Source of the DNA: Gammaproteobacteria bacterium | GTDB taxonomy: Bacteria; Pseudomonadota; Gammaproteobacteria; Ga0077554; Ga007554 | Assembly (NCBI GenBank): GCA_021731145.1 | Contig: JAKFXX010000032.1 | Span: forward strand, 1-64,000 | Reading direction: 5' to 3' | DNA: 64,000 nt | Shown here: positions 39,073 through 48,016 of the stretch, in pieces | Layout: each line of letters starts with the position of its first letter | How positions within the stretch are numbered: position 1 is the first letter of the stretch | Program-made: the position numbers and the translations under genes | The notes under the pieces: model-generated | The model's input: only the letters and a program-made list of their open reading frames with translations | What the model was told of the DNA's origin: nothing | Database searches by the model: none

Positions 39073-40565
39073 CAACTTTCTCCCTTTACAGCAGGAAGTC
39101 CAGGGGAAAATTCCACGCCCAGCGCCAACAACAACCCACGCGCCTTGGCGCGGGTTTCCTCCAGTTCGGCCTCCGGCACGGAGTCGGCCACGATACCGGC
39201 ACCGACGCGCAGTTGCACATGGTTCTCTTCCACCCACATGGTGCGAATCAGTATATTCAGGTCCATGCTCCCATCATGGTTGAGATAGCCCATCGAGCCG
39301 GTGTAGGGTCCGCGCGCCGTTTGCTCAAGTTCGGCAATGATTTCCATGCAGCGCACTTTGGGGCAACCGGTGATGGTGCCGCCGGGGAATACTGCGCGGA
39401 TCGCCTGCCCCGGCGTTACATCGGGGCGCTTGGTGCCGCGCACGTTGGAAACGATGTGATGCACATGGGCATACGATTCCAGCCCCATCAACTCATCCAC
39501 CTGCACGCTACCGGGCACACATATGCGCCCCAGATCGTTGCGCTCCAGGTCGATCAACATCACATGCTCGGCACGCTCCTTGGGATGGGCAAGCAAGGTC
39601 TGCGACAACGCATGATCTTCATCGCCGATACCGCGTGGCCGGGTGCCTGCGATGGGGCGGGTCTCGACCACATCGTCGCGCATACGCACCAAGCGCTCCG
39701 GCGAGGAGCTTAGTATCGCGCTGTCGTTGTACGTCACCAGTCCAGCGAATGGCGCCGGGTTATGCCGCCGGAGATTCCGGTAAAGTTGCGCACAGGTAAC
39801 ACCTTCCGCCAGCACGCCGGAATAGGCGCGTGAAAGGTTAACCTGGAACACATCACCTTCAACAATATAGTCTTTAATGCACCGCACTGCGCTCAGATAC
39901 CGCTCCGGCTCGTCCTCCCGCACGTCCGTCTGTATATGGGGCAGATCGTCATCCGTACCTATCGTTACGGCGTCCAGATCGCACATCATCACATCCAGCG
40001 ATAACGCATGAGAATCTTCAGCCACGAGGAAGGTCTGTTTCAGCACGTGGTCTCTGATAACAGCCGCAGGAATACGTGTGGCGAAGGCGATGGGCAGGCG
40101 TGAGGTGCGCCTGGACAGATCAAGGGGCAAATCAAGACAGGGTTCAACCTGTCCGGCAAGCTCATAACCAAGGTAGATAAACCACCCGCCGGAAAATGGC
40201 AGGCTCGATTCAGCATCCGTGGAGGGTATACGTTCTCTTGCCCACCAGGCATCGAGGTTATTCAGAAAATCCGGCCCATTGACAAGCAGGCCATCACCGT
40301 TGAGGGTGTGGAAACCAGTCAGCGGCCGCTCCAGCGCATCCGGCAACTGCTCCCTGCGTTGCTCTACCTCCGGCATCCATGCCGTCGCCTGCGGCACTTG
40401 TCCATCCATGCACAGCGCAAGTGACTGCCCCGGAAAGGCAAACAGGATGTCATAACGGGCATGCGGCGTGCCATGCGCAACACTCTCCAGCAGAAAGGGG
40501 TAGCGTTGCGGATGAGCCAGGTGTAACCCTAGCAGGTCTTGGTAGATGTCGAGCTGGCGTATCAG
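39072..40565 (-). CDS. pabB: Aminodeoxychorismate synthase component I, start unresolved, with repeat-derived segment
   Basis: PabB aminates chorismate with ammonia from PabA. The C-terminal chorismate-binding domain is intact: DVFQVNLSRAYSG, LSSSPERLVRM, TRPIAGTRPRG, LERNDLGRIC and FPGGTITGCPKVRCMEII. The first ATG in frame (40409) would remove conserved N-terminal sequence; upstream codons still read RYPFLLESVAHGTPHARYDI, LFAFPGQSLALC. Yet between the in-frame TAG at 40577-40575 and that ATG there is no ATG, GTG or TTG; a CTG at 40565 is used here as a provisional start. Residues around MDGQVPQATAWMPEVEQRRE come from a dispersed hairpin repeat (40342-40423) inserted in frame. Confidence 0.82.
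   Translation of the reverse strand: MIRQLDIYQDLLGLHLAHPQRYPFLLESVAHGTPHARYDILFAFPGQSLALCMDGQVPQATAWMPEVEQRREQLPDALERPLTGFHTLNGDGLLVNGPDFLNNLDAWWARERIPSTDAESSLPFSGGWFIYLGYELAGQVEPCLDLPLDLSRRTSRLPIAFATRIPAAVIRDHVLKQTFLVAEDSHALSLDVMMCDLDAVTIGTDDDLPHIQTDVREDEPERYLSAVRCIKDYIVEGDVFQVNLSRAYSGVLAEGVTCAQLYRNLRRHNPAPFAGLVTYNDSAILSSSPERLVRMRDDVVETRPIAGTRPRGIGDEDHALSQTLLAHPKERAEHVMLIDLERNDLGRICVPGSVQVDELMGLESYAHVHHIVSNVRGTKRPDVTPGQAIRAVFPGGTITGCPKVRCMEIIAELEQTARGPYTGSMGYLNHDGSMDLNILIRTMWVEENHVQLRVGAGIVADSVPEAELEETRAKARGLLLALGVEFSPGLPAVKGES
40342..40423. repeat. Hairpin repeat copy R4 inside pabB
   Basis: The 46-base unit from GGCAACTGCTCC to GGCATCCATGCCGTCG (40342-40387) recurs at 61260-61305 with five changes. 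The next part, CACTTGTCCATCCATGCAC (40395-40413), recurs with one change inside valS (18049). CACTTG and CAAGTG close a hairpin. The segment is read in frame on the minus strand as about 27 residues of PabB. Confidence 0.7.
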
Positions 40566-40661
40566 TTTTGCAGTCTACCCAGGGTAAAGGAATTATCCAA
40601 CGTTGGACTTAAAAGGCACGCCAGCGATGAGGCCAGAGCAATGCCCCTATTGAATGGCGTG

Positions 40662-41078
40662 TTAGCGGATTTTTGGCCAATGTCTCGGATTGCGAGCATC
40701 ATGCAACACAGCCAAAACATGTACGAGGCTCCCCCGCACCGCGTAAAACAAACCGTAAGGGAAGCGCGGAAGGAAAGCTCGGCGAATGCTGGGAATCACC
40801 TCGGCATAAAGCAGAGGTGCTTGCTCTAGTGTTATGTCACGCATTGAATGTTGGATATAAAGTTTCATTTTAACGCTATCAATTTATCGGTAAAAATGGC
40901 TGTAGTTTGGCGCTATACATGCGACAAATCACGCATGACGCGACACTAGCCGTTTTAGCTGTAACTCCATTGCAGCCATGAATTCTTCACCGAGGCCGGG
41001 ACTCTGCGATTCGTACCACTCTTGAGCTTCACCAATTTCACGCAATACCCGTGAAGAGAACTTTAAGCGGAACGCCAT
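40662..41078 (-). pseudogene. ParE/RelE-family toxin gene split by a MITE
   Basis: The minus strand from ATG 41078 encodes the N-terminal half of a ParE-type toxin (MAFRLKFSSRVLREIGEAQE, WYESQSPGLGEEFMAAM, ELQLKRL) and then runs into a stop at 40931-40929. The C-terminal half (EQAPLLYAEVIPSIRRAF, PRFPYGLFYAVRGSLVHV, LAVLHDARNP) resumes in the same frame at 40826 after a 118-base element plus a duplicated TA. Precise removal gives a 98-residue protein of normal length and order. The start overlaps the antitoxin stop by 16 bases, as in intact modules. As it stands no functional toxin can be made. Confidence 0.88.
40829..40946. mobile_element. MITE A (CTAG target, TA duplication)
   Basis: The 118-base element begins GTGTTATGTCACGCATTGAA and ends with the related inverted sequence TGACGCGACAC. 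CTAG occurs on both sides (40826-40829 and 40946-40949), consistent with insertion at CTAG with TA duplicated. There is no coding capacity. It interrupts the ParE toxin gene. Element plus one TA is 120 bases, so the reading frame is kept in phase across it. Confidence 0.82.
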
Positions 41079-41305
41079 GAGCCATCTTTAAGGCTTAATT
41101 TAACCTGACCCCAGGAATAACCAGCCTCCGGATTCTCCTCGAACTCTTTCAGGCGCGCTTCGAGCTCGGCCTTTAATGCAGGCGAAATCTCCACGGCGTC
41201 AGGAACCGCTGCAACACTGTCCCAGATCAGCTCAACAAGACGAATACGTTCCTGTACCGGAAGCTCAAGAATGGCGGAAATAGAGATATTGTTCATGTCG
41301 GACAT
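41063..41305 (-). CDS. Addiction-module antitoxin (putative addiction module component family)
   Basis: The 80-residue protein from ATG 41305 has an AGAGGG ribosome site five bases upstream. It matches the TIGR02574-type antitoxins that pair with ParE toxins: ISAILELPVQERIRLVELIW and DSVAA at the N-terminus, then SPALKAELEARLKEFEENPE and GYSWGQVKLSL, the toxin-wrapping tail. A longer frame to 41365 lacks a ribosome site. The partner toxin next to it is broken, so this antitoxin is an orphan. The pair sits between fabF and pabB, interrupting the usual fatty acid / pab gene order. Confidence 0.85.
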   Translation of the reverse strand: MSDMNNISISAILELPVQERIRLVELIWDSVAAVPDAVEISPALKAELEARLKEFEENPEAGYSWGQVKLSLKDGSWRSA

Positions 41306-41386
41306 TATACCCTCTTTCGGAATATACGCTAACCACGAATAGTTGCCAGGTGACGTTTCACTCACCTGACAATCAACACACTCAGC

Positions 41387-41439
41387 GGTCGCTCACGGCG
41401 TCCCGCCTACCGCGACACTAGCACATCCCTGTGCGTCGC
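41387..41439 (-). repeat. Hairpin repeat copy R3 at the fabF 3' end
   Basis: On the minus strand it reads GCGAC-GCACA-GGGA-TGTGC-TAGT-GTCGC, then GGTA, then GGCG-GGA-CGCC, then GTGAGCGACC. Compared with R1 in valS, the second stem has changed on both sides (GGCA/TGCC to GGCG/CGCC), so pairing is preserved. It supplies the last residues and the stop codon of fabF. Confidence 0.8.
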
Positions 41440-42677
41440 AGCTTGCTCACCACCAATGTCGCGTTGGTTCCGCCAAACCCAAATGAGTTGGACAGCACAT
41501 GCTCAATCTTCATCTGCCGCGCCGTATTGGGCACATAATCCAGATCGCACTCAGGATCCGGCGTAACAATATTGATCGTGGGCGGGGCAACCTGATCACG
41601 TATTGCAAGCACACTGAAAATCGCCTCGATGCCACCCGCCGCGCCCAGCAAATGGCCGGTCATGGACTTGGTGGAACTCACCGCCAGACGGTAGGCATGC
41701 TCACCAAAGGCTGCCTTGAGCGCCTGGGTTTCAATCTTGTCACCTGCGGGCGTGGATGTGCCGTGGGCATTGATATAGCCGATATCATCAGGATTGAGAC
41801 GCGCATCGCGCAGTGCGTTGGTCATGCAGCGCCGCGCGCCGTCACCACCCTCGGAAGGCAGGGTCATGTGATAGGCATCGCCGCTCATGCCAAAGCCGGT
41901 CAGTTCCGCATAAATCGTGGCGCCGCGTTTTTTGGCGAATTCATACTCTTCCAGCACCACCACGCCCGCGCCATCACTGAGCACAAAGCCATCGCGGTCT
42001 TTATCCCAGGGACGGCTGGCGGTCTGAGGATCATCATTGCGGGTGGACAACGCCCGCGCCGCAGAAAATCCGCCCAACCCGCTGGGAGACGTCGCCATCT
42101 CCGCACCGCCCGCCACCATCACGTCGGCATCGCCATACATGATAATACGCGCAGCCTCGCCGATGTTGTGCGCCCCCGTGGAGCAGGCGGACACCAGCGC
42201 AATATTCGGCCCCTTCATGCCATATATGATCGAAACATTGCCGGAGATCATGTTAATGATGTTGCTGGGCACGAAAAACGGTGAGATCTTGCGCGGACCG
42301 CCATCCAGGAAGCTCTGGTATCCCTTCTCAATGCCCGGCAGGCCACCAATGCCCGAGCCTATCGCAACACCGATGCGCTCGGCATTCTCTTCAGTAATCT
42401 CCAATCCGGCATCCGCAATCGCCTCTTTTGCGGCGGCGACGCCGTAGTGGATGAAAGGGTCCATTTTTTTGACATCTTTCGGGGAGATATAATTCGCAGG
42501 ATCAAAATTCCAAACAGACCCGCCAAAACGCGTCGGGAAATTCGAGACATCAAAATGGGTAATCGGGCCGATGCCGCTCTTGCCCGCCAGGATATTTCCC
42601 CAGGATTCCTTGACAGTCAGGCCCACGGGTCCAACCATGCCAAGCCCGGTGATGACGACACGTCTTTTTGCGCTCAC
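41418..42677 (-). CDS. fabF: 3-oxoacyl-ACP synthase II
   Basis: FabF elongates acyl-ACP with malonyl-ACP in fatty acid synthesis. The 419-residue protein has the catalytic Cys in [14 protein letters not shown] and the two histidines in [12 protein letters not shown] and [13 protein letters not shown]. Near the end [12 protein letters not shown] is conserved, but the last residues SKLRRTGMC and the TAG stop are encoded by the hairpin repeat R3, so the native C-terminus has been replaced by about seven residues. It lies 119 bases downstream of acpP, behind a hairpin. Confidence 0.94.
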   Translation of the reverse strand: MSAKRRVVITGLGMVGPVGLTVKESWGNILAGKSGIGPITHFDVSNFPTRFGGSVWNFDPANYISPKDVKKMDPFIHYGVAAAKEAIADAGLEITEENAERIGVAIGSGIGGLPGIEKGYQSFLDGGPRKISPFFVPSNIINMISGNVSIIYGMKGPNIALVSACSTGAHNIGEAARIIMYGDADVMVAGGAEMATSPSGLGGFSAARALSTRNDDPQTASRPWDKDRDGFVLSDGAGVVVLEEYEFAKKRGATIYAELTGFGMSGDAYHMTLPSEGGDGARRCMTNALRDARLNPDDIGYINAHGTSTPAGDKIETQALKAAFGEHAYRLAVSSTKSMTGHLLGAAGGIEAIFSVLAIRDQVAPPTINIVTPDPECDLDYVPNTARQMKIEHVLSNSFGFGGTNATLVVSKLRRTGMC

Positions 42678-42730
42678 GTTTGATCTATCCCTTCAAGTTA
42701 CATCAGAAATACGGCGGGGCATAAAGAAAA

Positions 42731-42759
42731 GGCCGCCACCACCATAGTGGTATGCGGCC
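42731..42759 (-). terminator. Hairpin between acpP and fabF (terminator or attenuator)
   Basis: GGCCGC (42731-42736) pairs with GCGGCC (42754-42759), and ACCAC with GTGGT inside. On the minus strand CTTTTCTTTAT follows the stem. It could partly end transcription after acpP. Uneven acpP and fabF expression by this means is inferred. Confidence 0.6.
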
Positions 42760-42796
42760 CCCGTCCGGTAGTCTTCTTATTTAATCTGGCGAGTAT

Positions 42797-43036
42797 TCAG
42801 TGGCTCAGGTGGGTATTGACGTAGTCAATCGCCTGCTGAACGGTGGTGATCTTTTCTGCTTGTTCATCTGGAATTTCGCACTCGAATTCTTCCTCAAGCG
42901 CCATGACCAGCTCCACAGTGTCAAGTGAGTCAGCGCCAAGATCATCCACGAATGAAGACGTATTGCTCACCTCTTCATCCTTTACCCCTAATTGTTCTAC
43001 AACGATCTTCTTGACACGTTCTTCGACAGTGCTCAT
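42797..43036 (-). CDS. acpP: Acyl carrier protein
   Basis: The 79-residue acidic carrier of growing acyl chains has its phosphopantetheine serine in the invariant motif [20 protein letters not shown] (Ser near residue 37). The sequence is close to gammaproteobacterial AcpP throughout ([18 protein letters not shown]). GGAGG lies upstream of the ATG. It is placed between fabG and fabF as usual. The gap to fabG (43037-43289, 253 bases) holds no gene that I can see and may contain a separate acpP promoter. Confidence 0.97.
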   Translation of the reverse strand: MSTVEERVKKIVVEQLGVKDEEVSNTSSFVDDLGADSLDTVELVMALEEEFECEIPDEQAEKITTVQQAIDYVNTHLSH

Positions 43037-43289
43037 GACAGGTAAATCCTCCAGGTATATAAATAGCAGATTAACTGCAAACGGTATTTTATTGAAAAAG
43101 TGCTACGGATGCTAGTTGTTTAGGAGCCGTTAAGGAATAACCAGTGTTTTTTTGGTTAAGCCTCATTGTCACCTCATTGTGCCCTTCACGGGCATACGGT
43201 GATTACGGTCCCTTATGCCGTTTCCGCCATTCCAAATGTACAGATTACAATGAACGACGGCTTAGCTGTAAACCATACGCTATCACATA

Positions 43290-44033
43290 TCAATTCATGT
43301 ACATCCCGCCATTAACATGCAATGTCTCACCGGTAATGTACGAAGCGGAGGGCGATGCCAGAAAGGCCACCGCCGCCGCAATATCCTCGACACGGCCCAG
43401 ACGGGTCAACGGGATTTGCTGCAATAACGCCATTTTCTGATCTTCGGGCAAGGCGCGCGTCATGTCGGTATCGATAAAGCCGGGGGCTACGACGTTGACG
43501 GTGATGTTGCGCGCCGCCGCCTCGCGTGCCAGTGCCTTGCTAAAGCCAATGATCCCCGCCTTGGCAGCGGCATAGTTGGTCTGACCGGCATTGCCAGTAC
43601 ACCCCACCACTGACGCAATGCTGATGATGCGCCCCTTGCGCGCTTTCATCATGGCCCGCAAACAGGCCTTTGAAAGGCGGAAAACAGACGTGAGATTGGT
43701 GTTTATGATGCTATCCCACTCCTCGTCCTTCATACGAATCAGCAAGTTATCGCGCGTAACACCCGCATTGTTGACCAATATCCCTGGCGCACCGAAATCC
43801 TGCTCGATTTTTTCCAGCGCGGCGTCAATAGATGCCTGATTGGTGACATCCAGCACCAACCCAGCGCCCTTTAACTCGCTATCCGCCAGATATTTTGAAA
43901 TTTTCTCTGCGGCGTCAAGCGAAGTTGCTGTGCCTATCACCACGGCACCCTGACGCCCCAGCTCCAGCGCTATCGCGCGTCCAATCCCGCGGCTTGCGCC
44001 GGTCACGAGAGCTATTTCGTTGTTCAAAGACAT
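43290..44033 (-). CDS. fabG: 3-oxoacyl-ACP reductase
   Basis: FabG performs the first, NADPH-dependent reduction of each fatty acid cycle. The 247-residue SDR protein has the cofactor loop TGASRGIGRAIALELG, the NNAGVTRD motif, catalytic Ser in IASVVGCTGNAG, and the YxxxK pair in NYAAAKAGIIGFSKAL. The C-terminal GETLHVNGGMYMN is typical. GGGGTTT precedes the start. It lies 24 bases downstream of fabD. Confidence 0.96.
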   Translation of the reverse strand: MSLNNEIALVTGASRGIGRAIALELGRQGAVVIGTATSLDAAEKISKYLADSELKGAGLVLDVTNQASIDAALEKIEQDFGAPGILVNNAGVTRDNLLIRMKDEEWDSIINTNLTSVFRLSKACLRAMMKARKGRIISIASVVGCTGNAGQTNYAAAKAGIIGFSKALAREAAARNITVNVVAPGFIDTDMTRALPEDQKMALLQQIPLTRLGRVEDIAAAVAFLASPSASYITGETLHVNGGMYMN

Positions 44034-44057
44034 TTAAACCCCATCCACAAAGACAAC

Positions 44058-45014
44058 TTACGGGCGCGACGACCAAGCTTGAAGCGCCTCTTCCAGAGTA
44101 GCCGGATCGAGCACCGGCAGCGCCGTCATGTCACGCTCGATGCGTTTATTAAGCCCCGCGAGCACTTTGCCGGGGCCACATTCTACCAAATTCTTCACAC
44201 CTGCGTCTGCCATGGCGCGAATGGTTTCCACCCAGCGCACCGGGTTGTACAACTGCCTGACCAGCGCATCGCGGATTTTATCCGCCTCGACACAAACAGC
44301 CACATCGGCATTGTTAATGACGGGTATTTCGGGCGTCTTCAGCGCAACCGTTTGCAGCAGCGCGGCAAGGCGCTCGGCAGCGGGTTTCATCAACAGGCAA
44401 TGCGATGGCACGCTCACCGGCAGCAGAAGAGCCCGCTTGGCGCCAGCCTGTTTGGCCAGATCAACTGCACGCGCCACTGCCGCCGCCGTCCCTGCCACCA
44501 CTACCTGGCCGGGGGAATTGAAATTCACCGCCGCCACCACCTCATCCAACGCGCCGGGAGCGACCGCCGCGTCCGCGCACACCTGGATCACCTGCGCGTC
44601 CTCAAGGCCGAGAATCGCCGCCATCGCGCCCTCGCCCGCCGGCACGGCCTCCTGCATGTAGCGCCCACGCTCCGCAACGAGGCGCACAGCATCGTTATAA
44701 TCCAGCGCACCGGCACACACCAGCGCCGTGTACTCACCCAGGCTATGCCCCGCCATCATCATAGGCATGGCACCCTGCCGGGCCTGCCAGACACGCCATA
44801 CGGCAACCCCTGCGGCAAGCATGGCGGGCTGGGTCTTATGGGTCTGATTCATCTCGGTTTCCGGGCCAGACTGAACCAGATCCCACAGATCATAACCCAG
44901 GACTTCCGAGGCCTGACCAAAGGTTTGGCGCACCTCGGGATAGACAACAGCCAACTCCGAGAGCATCCCCACGGATTGCGAACCTTGACCGGGAAAGACA
45001 AAAGCAAGCGACAT
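44058..45014 (-). CDS. fabD: Malonyl-CoA:ACP transacylase
   Basis: FabD loads malonyl groups onto ACP. The 318-residue protein has FPGQGSQSVGML at the start, the catalytic Ser in GHSLGEYTALVCAGAL, the conserved Arg in LVAERGRYMQEAVP and the catalytic His in SVPSHCLLM. The glutamine-containing GPGKVLAGLNKRI closes the active site. It lies between fabH and fabG in the standard order. Confidence 0.96.
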   Translation of the reverse strand: MSLAFVFPGQGSQSVGMLSELAVVYPEVRQTFGQASEVLGYDLWDLVQSGPETEMNQTHKTQPAMLAAGVAVWRVWQARQGAMPMMMAGHSLGEYTALVCAGALDYNDAVRLVAERGRYMQEAVPAGEGAMAAILGLEDAQVIQVCADAAVAPGALDEVVAAVNFNSPGQVVVAGTAAAVARAVDLAKQAGAKRALLLPVSVPSHCLLMKPAAERLAALLQTVALKTPEIPVINNADVAVCVEADKIRDALVRQLYNPVRWVETIRAMADAGVKNLVECGPGKVLAGLNKRIERDMTALPVLDPATLEEALQAWSSRP

Positions 45015-45081
45015 CGACGAGCCCTGTAACAGATTGATATTTTTGACGTTACTTTATATTTTCAACGAAACATGCGAGACA

Positions 45082-46050
45082 TTAATACTTAATCAATGCC
45101 GATCCCCAAGTGAACCCTGCACCAAAGGCCTCCAGCAATAGCGTATCACCGCGCTGGATGCGGCCATCCCGCACCGCAACATCAAGCGCGAGCGGCACCG
45201 AGGCCGCCGAGGTGTTGCCATGCTCACCCACAGTGACAATCACCCGCTCCATGGGCATTTTCAGCTTTTTAGCGGTGGCTTCGATGATACGAATATTCGC
45301 CTGATGCGGCACCAGCCAATCCACGTCGGACTTTTCGAGCTGATTAGCCGCCAGCGTCTCATCCACAATACGCCCCAGGGTATTCACGGCGACCTTGAAA
45401 ACCTCGTTACCCTGCATCTTGACGTACTGGCTACCCTGTTGAACGTTTTCAAAACCTTGCGAGATGCCGTAGGGAATGGTCAGCAGGTTTTCGTAGATGC
45501 CATCGGAATGTAAATGCGTTGACAGGATACCCGGCGTATCGCTGGCGCCGAGCACTACTGCGCCGGCGCCATCACCGAACAGCACGCAGGTGCCACGGTC
45601 GGTCCAGTCAACGACGCGCGACATGGTTTCCGCGCCCACTACCAGGACATTGCGCGCACTACCAGAACGGATAAACTTGTCCGCAACATCCAAGGCATAG
45701 ATGAAGCCAGTGCAGGCGGCCTGAAGATCAAAAGCCGCCGGACCGTGGATATCCAGACGCCGCTGGAGCAGACAGGCAGTGCTGGGAAATATCCGATCCG
45801 GGGTGGTGGTTGCCACTACAATGAGATCGATATCGGAGGCCTGAATGCCCGCCGCTTCAATAGCGCGCCGCGCAGCGACTTCGCTCATGTCGCAAGTCGT
45901 TTCACCGGGGGCCGCGATGTGACGCTTGTGGATGCCGGTACGCTCCACGATCCACTGATCCGTGGTATCGACCATCTTTTCAATATCGGCGTTGGTCAAC
46001 ACCTTTTCAGGCAGGTAACTGCCGGTGCCGATGATGCGCGAATATTTCAA
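45082..46050 (-). CDS. fabH: 3-oxoacyl-ACP synthase III
   Basis: FabH starts fatty acid synthesis by condensing acetyl-CoA with malonyl-ACP. In the 322-residue protein the catalytic Cys lies in [15 protein letters not shown], the His in [11 protein letters not shown] and the Asn in [36 protein letters not shown] is a typical start. The ATG overlaps the plsX stop in ATGA (46050-46047). Confidence 0.96.
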   Translation of the reverse strand: MKYSRIIGTGSYLPEKVLTNADIEKMVDTTDQWIVERTGIHKRHIAAPGETTCDMSEVAARRAIEAAGIQASDIDLIVVATTTPDRIFPSTACLLQRRLDIHGPAAFDLQAACTGFIYALDVADKFIRSGSARNVLVVGAETMSRVVDWTDRGTCVLFGDGAGAVVLGASDTPGILSTHLHSDGIYENLLTIPYGISQGFENVQQGSQYVKMQGNEVFKVAVNTLGRIVDETLAANQLEKSDVDWLVPHQANIRIIEATAKKLKMPMERVIVTVGEHGNTSAASVPLALDVAVRDGRIQRGDTLLLEAFGAGFTWGSALIKY

Positions 46051-47069
46051 CTTGCACGCCTCTCTGTCAGGAAGGATTCCAGTTGCTTTCTGATGCGTTG
46101 CGGCACGTCCTTTTTGACTTCGATCACCGCCTCCTTGATGGCGTTGGCGAACGAAAATGCGTCTGCACTGCCGTGACTTTTGATGACTATCCCCTGCAAT
46201 CCCACCAGACTTGCGCCGTTATACTGGCGGGGATCAATTTTGGCGCGAAACGCCTTCAATACCGGCATCGCCACCAATGCCACCGACCGGGTAAAGATCG
46301 AACGCTTGAATTCCTGCTTCATGTAGTGGCTGATCATTTTCGCCACGCCTTCGCTGGTTTTCAGCGCGACATTACCAATAAAACCATCACACACCACGAC
46401 ATCGACGCTGCCTTTATAGATGTCATCGCCTTCGACGAACCCCACATAATGGATGTCGCTGGCGGCGAGCATGCGCGCGGCCTCCTTGACCGTCTCGTTG
46501 CCCTTGATCTCTTCCTCGCCGATATTGAGAAGGCCGACCCGCGGGCGCTCGATGTTATCCACCGCGCTGGTCAACACCGACCCCATCACGGCAAACTGGA
46601 ATAAATGCTCGGCAGTCGAATCCACATTCGCGCCCAGATCAAGCATATGGGTGTGCCCCGTCATGGTCGGCAAGGCAGAGATAATGGCGGGCCGGTCGAT
46701 ACCAGGCAAGGTTTTCAGCACATAACGGGCGGTGGCCATCAATGCACCCGTGTTGCCAGCGCTGACGCAGGCCTGGGCGCGGCCAGCCTTGACCAGATCA
46801 ATGGCAACACGCATCGATGAATCCTTCTTCCCACGCAATGCCTGGGAAGGCGGCTCATGCATTTCAACACATTGAGAGGCGTGCTGGATCTGCAACCGGT
46901 CACTGGTCTGCACGCGATGCGCCAGCAGTTCCCTGGCAAGGACATCCTGATCGCCCACCAGGATCAGCGTGAGATCAGGCTGCTCGGCAAGCACACTCAG
47001 GGCGGCGGGTACAACAACATGGGGGCCATGATCGCCCCCCATGGCATCCAGCGCGAGAGTAAGACCCAA
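46047..47069 (-). CDS. plsX: Phosphate acyltransferase PlsX
   Basis: PlsX makes acyl-phosphate from acyl-ACP for phospholipid synthesis. The 340-residue protein opens [20 protein letters not shown], the family signature, and continues with [38 protein letters not shown] and [17 protein letters not shown]. It lies three bases after rpmF and overlaps fabH, so the run is tightly coupled. Confidence 0.96.
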   Translation of the reverse strand: MGLTLALDAMGGDHGPHVVVPAALSVLAEQPDLTLILVGDQDVLARELLAHRVQTSDRLQIQHASQCVEMHEPPSQALRGKKDSSMRVAIDLVKAGRAQACVSAGNTGALMATARYVLKTLPGIDRPAIISALPTMTGHTHMLDLGANVDSTAEHLFQFAVMGSVLTSAVDNIERPRVGLLNIGEEEIKGNETVKEAARMLAASDIHYVGFVEGDDIYKGSVDVVVCDGFIGNVALKTSEGVAKMISHYMKQEFKRSIFTRSVALVAMPVLKAFRAKIDPRQYNGASLVGLQGIVIKSHGSADAFSFANAIKEAVIEVKKDVPQRIRKQLESFLTERRAS

Positions 47070-47072
47070 GTC

Positions 47073-47252
47073 TTACTCGCCCTTGGTGTTAAGAATCTTG
47101 CGACCGCGGTAATAACCGTCCGGGCTGATGTGATGGCGCAAATGGGTTTCACCCGTGGCGGGCTCAACCGACAGTGTGGCCGAGGTCAGCGCGTCATGGG
47201 ACCTGCGCATGCCACGCTTGGAGGGGGTTTTACGGTTCTGCTGTACGGCCAT
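47073..47252 (-). CDS. rpmF: 50S ribosomal protein L32
   Basis: The 59-residue product begins [20 protein letters not shown] and ends with the conserved [20 protein letters not shown], characteristic of L32. The four cysteines of zinc-binding L32 are absent, as in many gammaproteobacteria. It lies between yceD and plsX, its normal place. Confidence 0.95.
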   Translation of the reverse strand: MAVQQNRKTPSKRGMRRSHDALTSATLSVEPATGETHLRHHISPDGYYRGRKILNTKGE

Positions 47253-47318
47253 TGTTCATACTCCTGCTATAGATTAAAGCGTTTACAAATCATTTTGAGC
47301 AGCCGGTTAGGGCCACCT

Positions 47319-47840
47319 TTACGTCTTCTTCAGTTGAGCCAGCACTGCAAACGGGTTTTTCTTGCCTTCCTGGGCTGGTTCCTCTTGCTCTTCTTCAAGG
47401 ATACGTTCTCGCCAAGCCGGGCACTGCTGTTCAGGGTGTATGGGCGCCACTGGCAAGACCAACAGCAGCTCATCTTCAATCATTTCTTTCAGGGAAACTG
47501 GCTCCGCACCCACAACCAACGGCTCATAAGCGCTTGGCAAACGCTCGGCTTCCTGCATCGACACCACCACACCCAGCGCCACCTGCGCTTCCAGCGGCAG
47601 CTCCATTGGCTGCATACAACGCTGGCAAATAACATCCAACTGCGTGCTCAGGGAGCCGTGTACACAACGAATCCCTTCCATATCCACGCTAAACGCCAGA
47701 TCGAAATCCACCACACCTTGCGTCGAACGCAATGAAGGCGCAAGCCGCGCCATGCCTGACACAGCCACCTGCCCCTGCAACACCGCACGGGCATCAGCAA
47801 GGCGCAAAGGATCTATATATTCGGGCAGCGGACTGGACAT
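47319..47840 (-). CDS. yceD: YceD-family protein (23S rRNA accumulation protein)
   Basis: The 173-residue DUF177 protein is always found upstream of rpmF and is linked to large-subunit rRNA accumulation. The conserved cysteine motif appears as LDVICQRCMQPMELPLEAQV and the acidic EMIEDELLLVLPVAP follows. The acidic C-terminus LEEEQEEPAQEGKKNPFAVL is typical. First gene of the leftward run, it is divergent from pycA across a 176-base gap. Usually the maf gene (yceF) is its divergent neighbour; here two pyruvate carboxylase genes intervene. Confidence 0.92.
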   Translation of the reverse strand: MSSPLPEYIDPLRLADARAVLQGQVAVSGMARLAPSLRSTQGVVDFDLAFSVDMEGIRCVHGSLSTQLDVICQRCMQPMELPLEAQVALGVVVSMQEAERLPSAYEPLVVGAEPVSLKEMIEDELLLVLPVAPIHPEQQCPAWRERILEEEQEEPAQEGKKNPFAVLAQLKKT

Positions 47841-48016
47841 AAGCCGGACATTTTACAACCGGCAGACACCTCCTGTCAAAAATGCCTGACAAATCCAACC
47901 CTTCCAATTGGGCGGCCTTGACTACAGCGATTGATTCCCGTAGAAGTCGATAACTAAAGAAAGCAGGGCGCAGGCCGATCCCCTGATACGACACAACCAA
48001 CCCGCGAGGCAGCCGC

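Noticed and set aside
43037-43289. A small gene between fabG and acpP
   Set aside because: No frame with a ribosome site or family character was seen on either strand; it is best treated as a regulatory gap.
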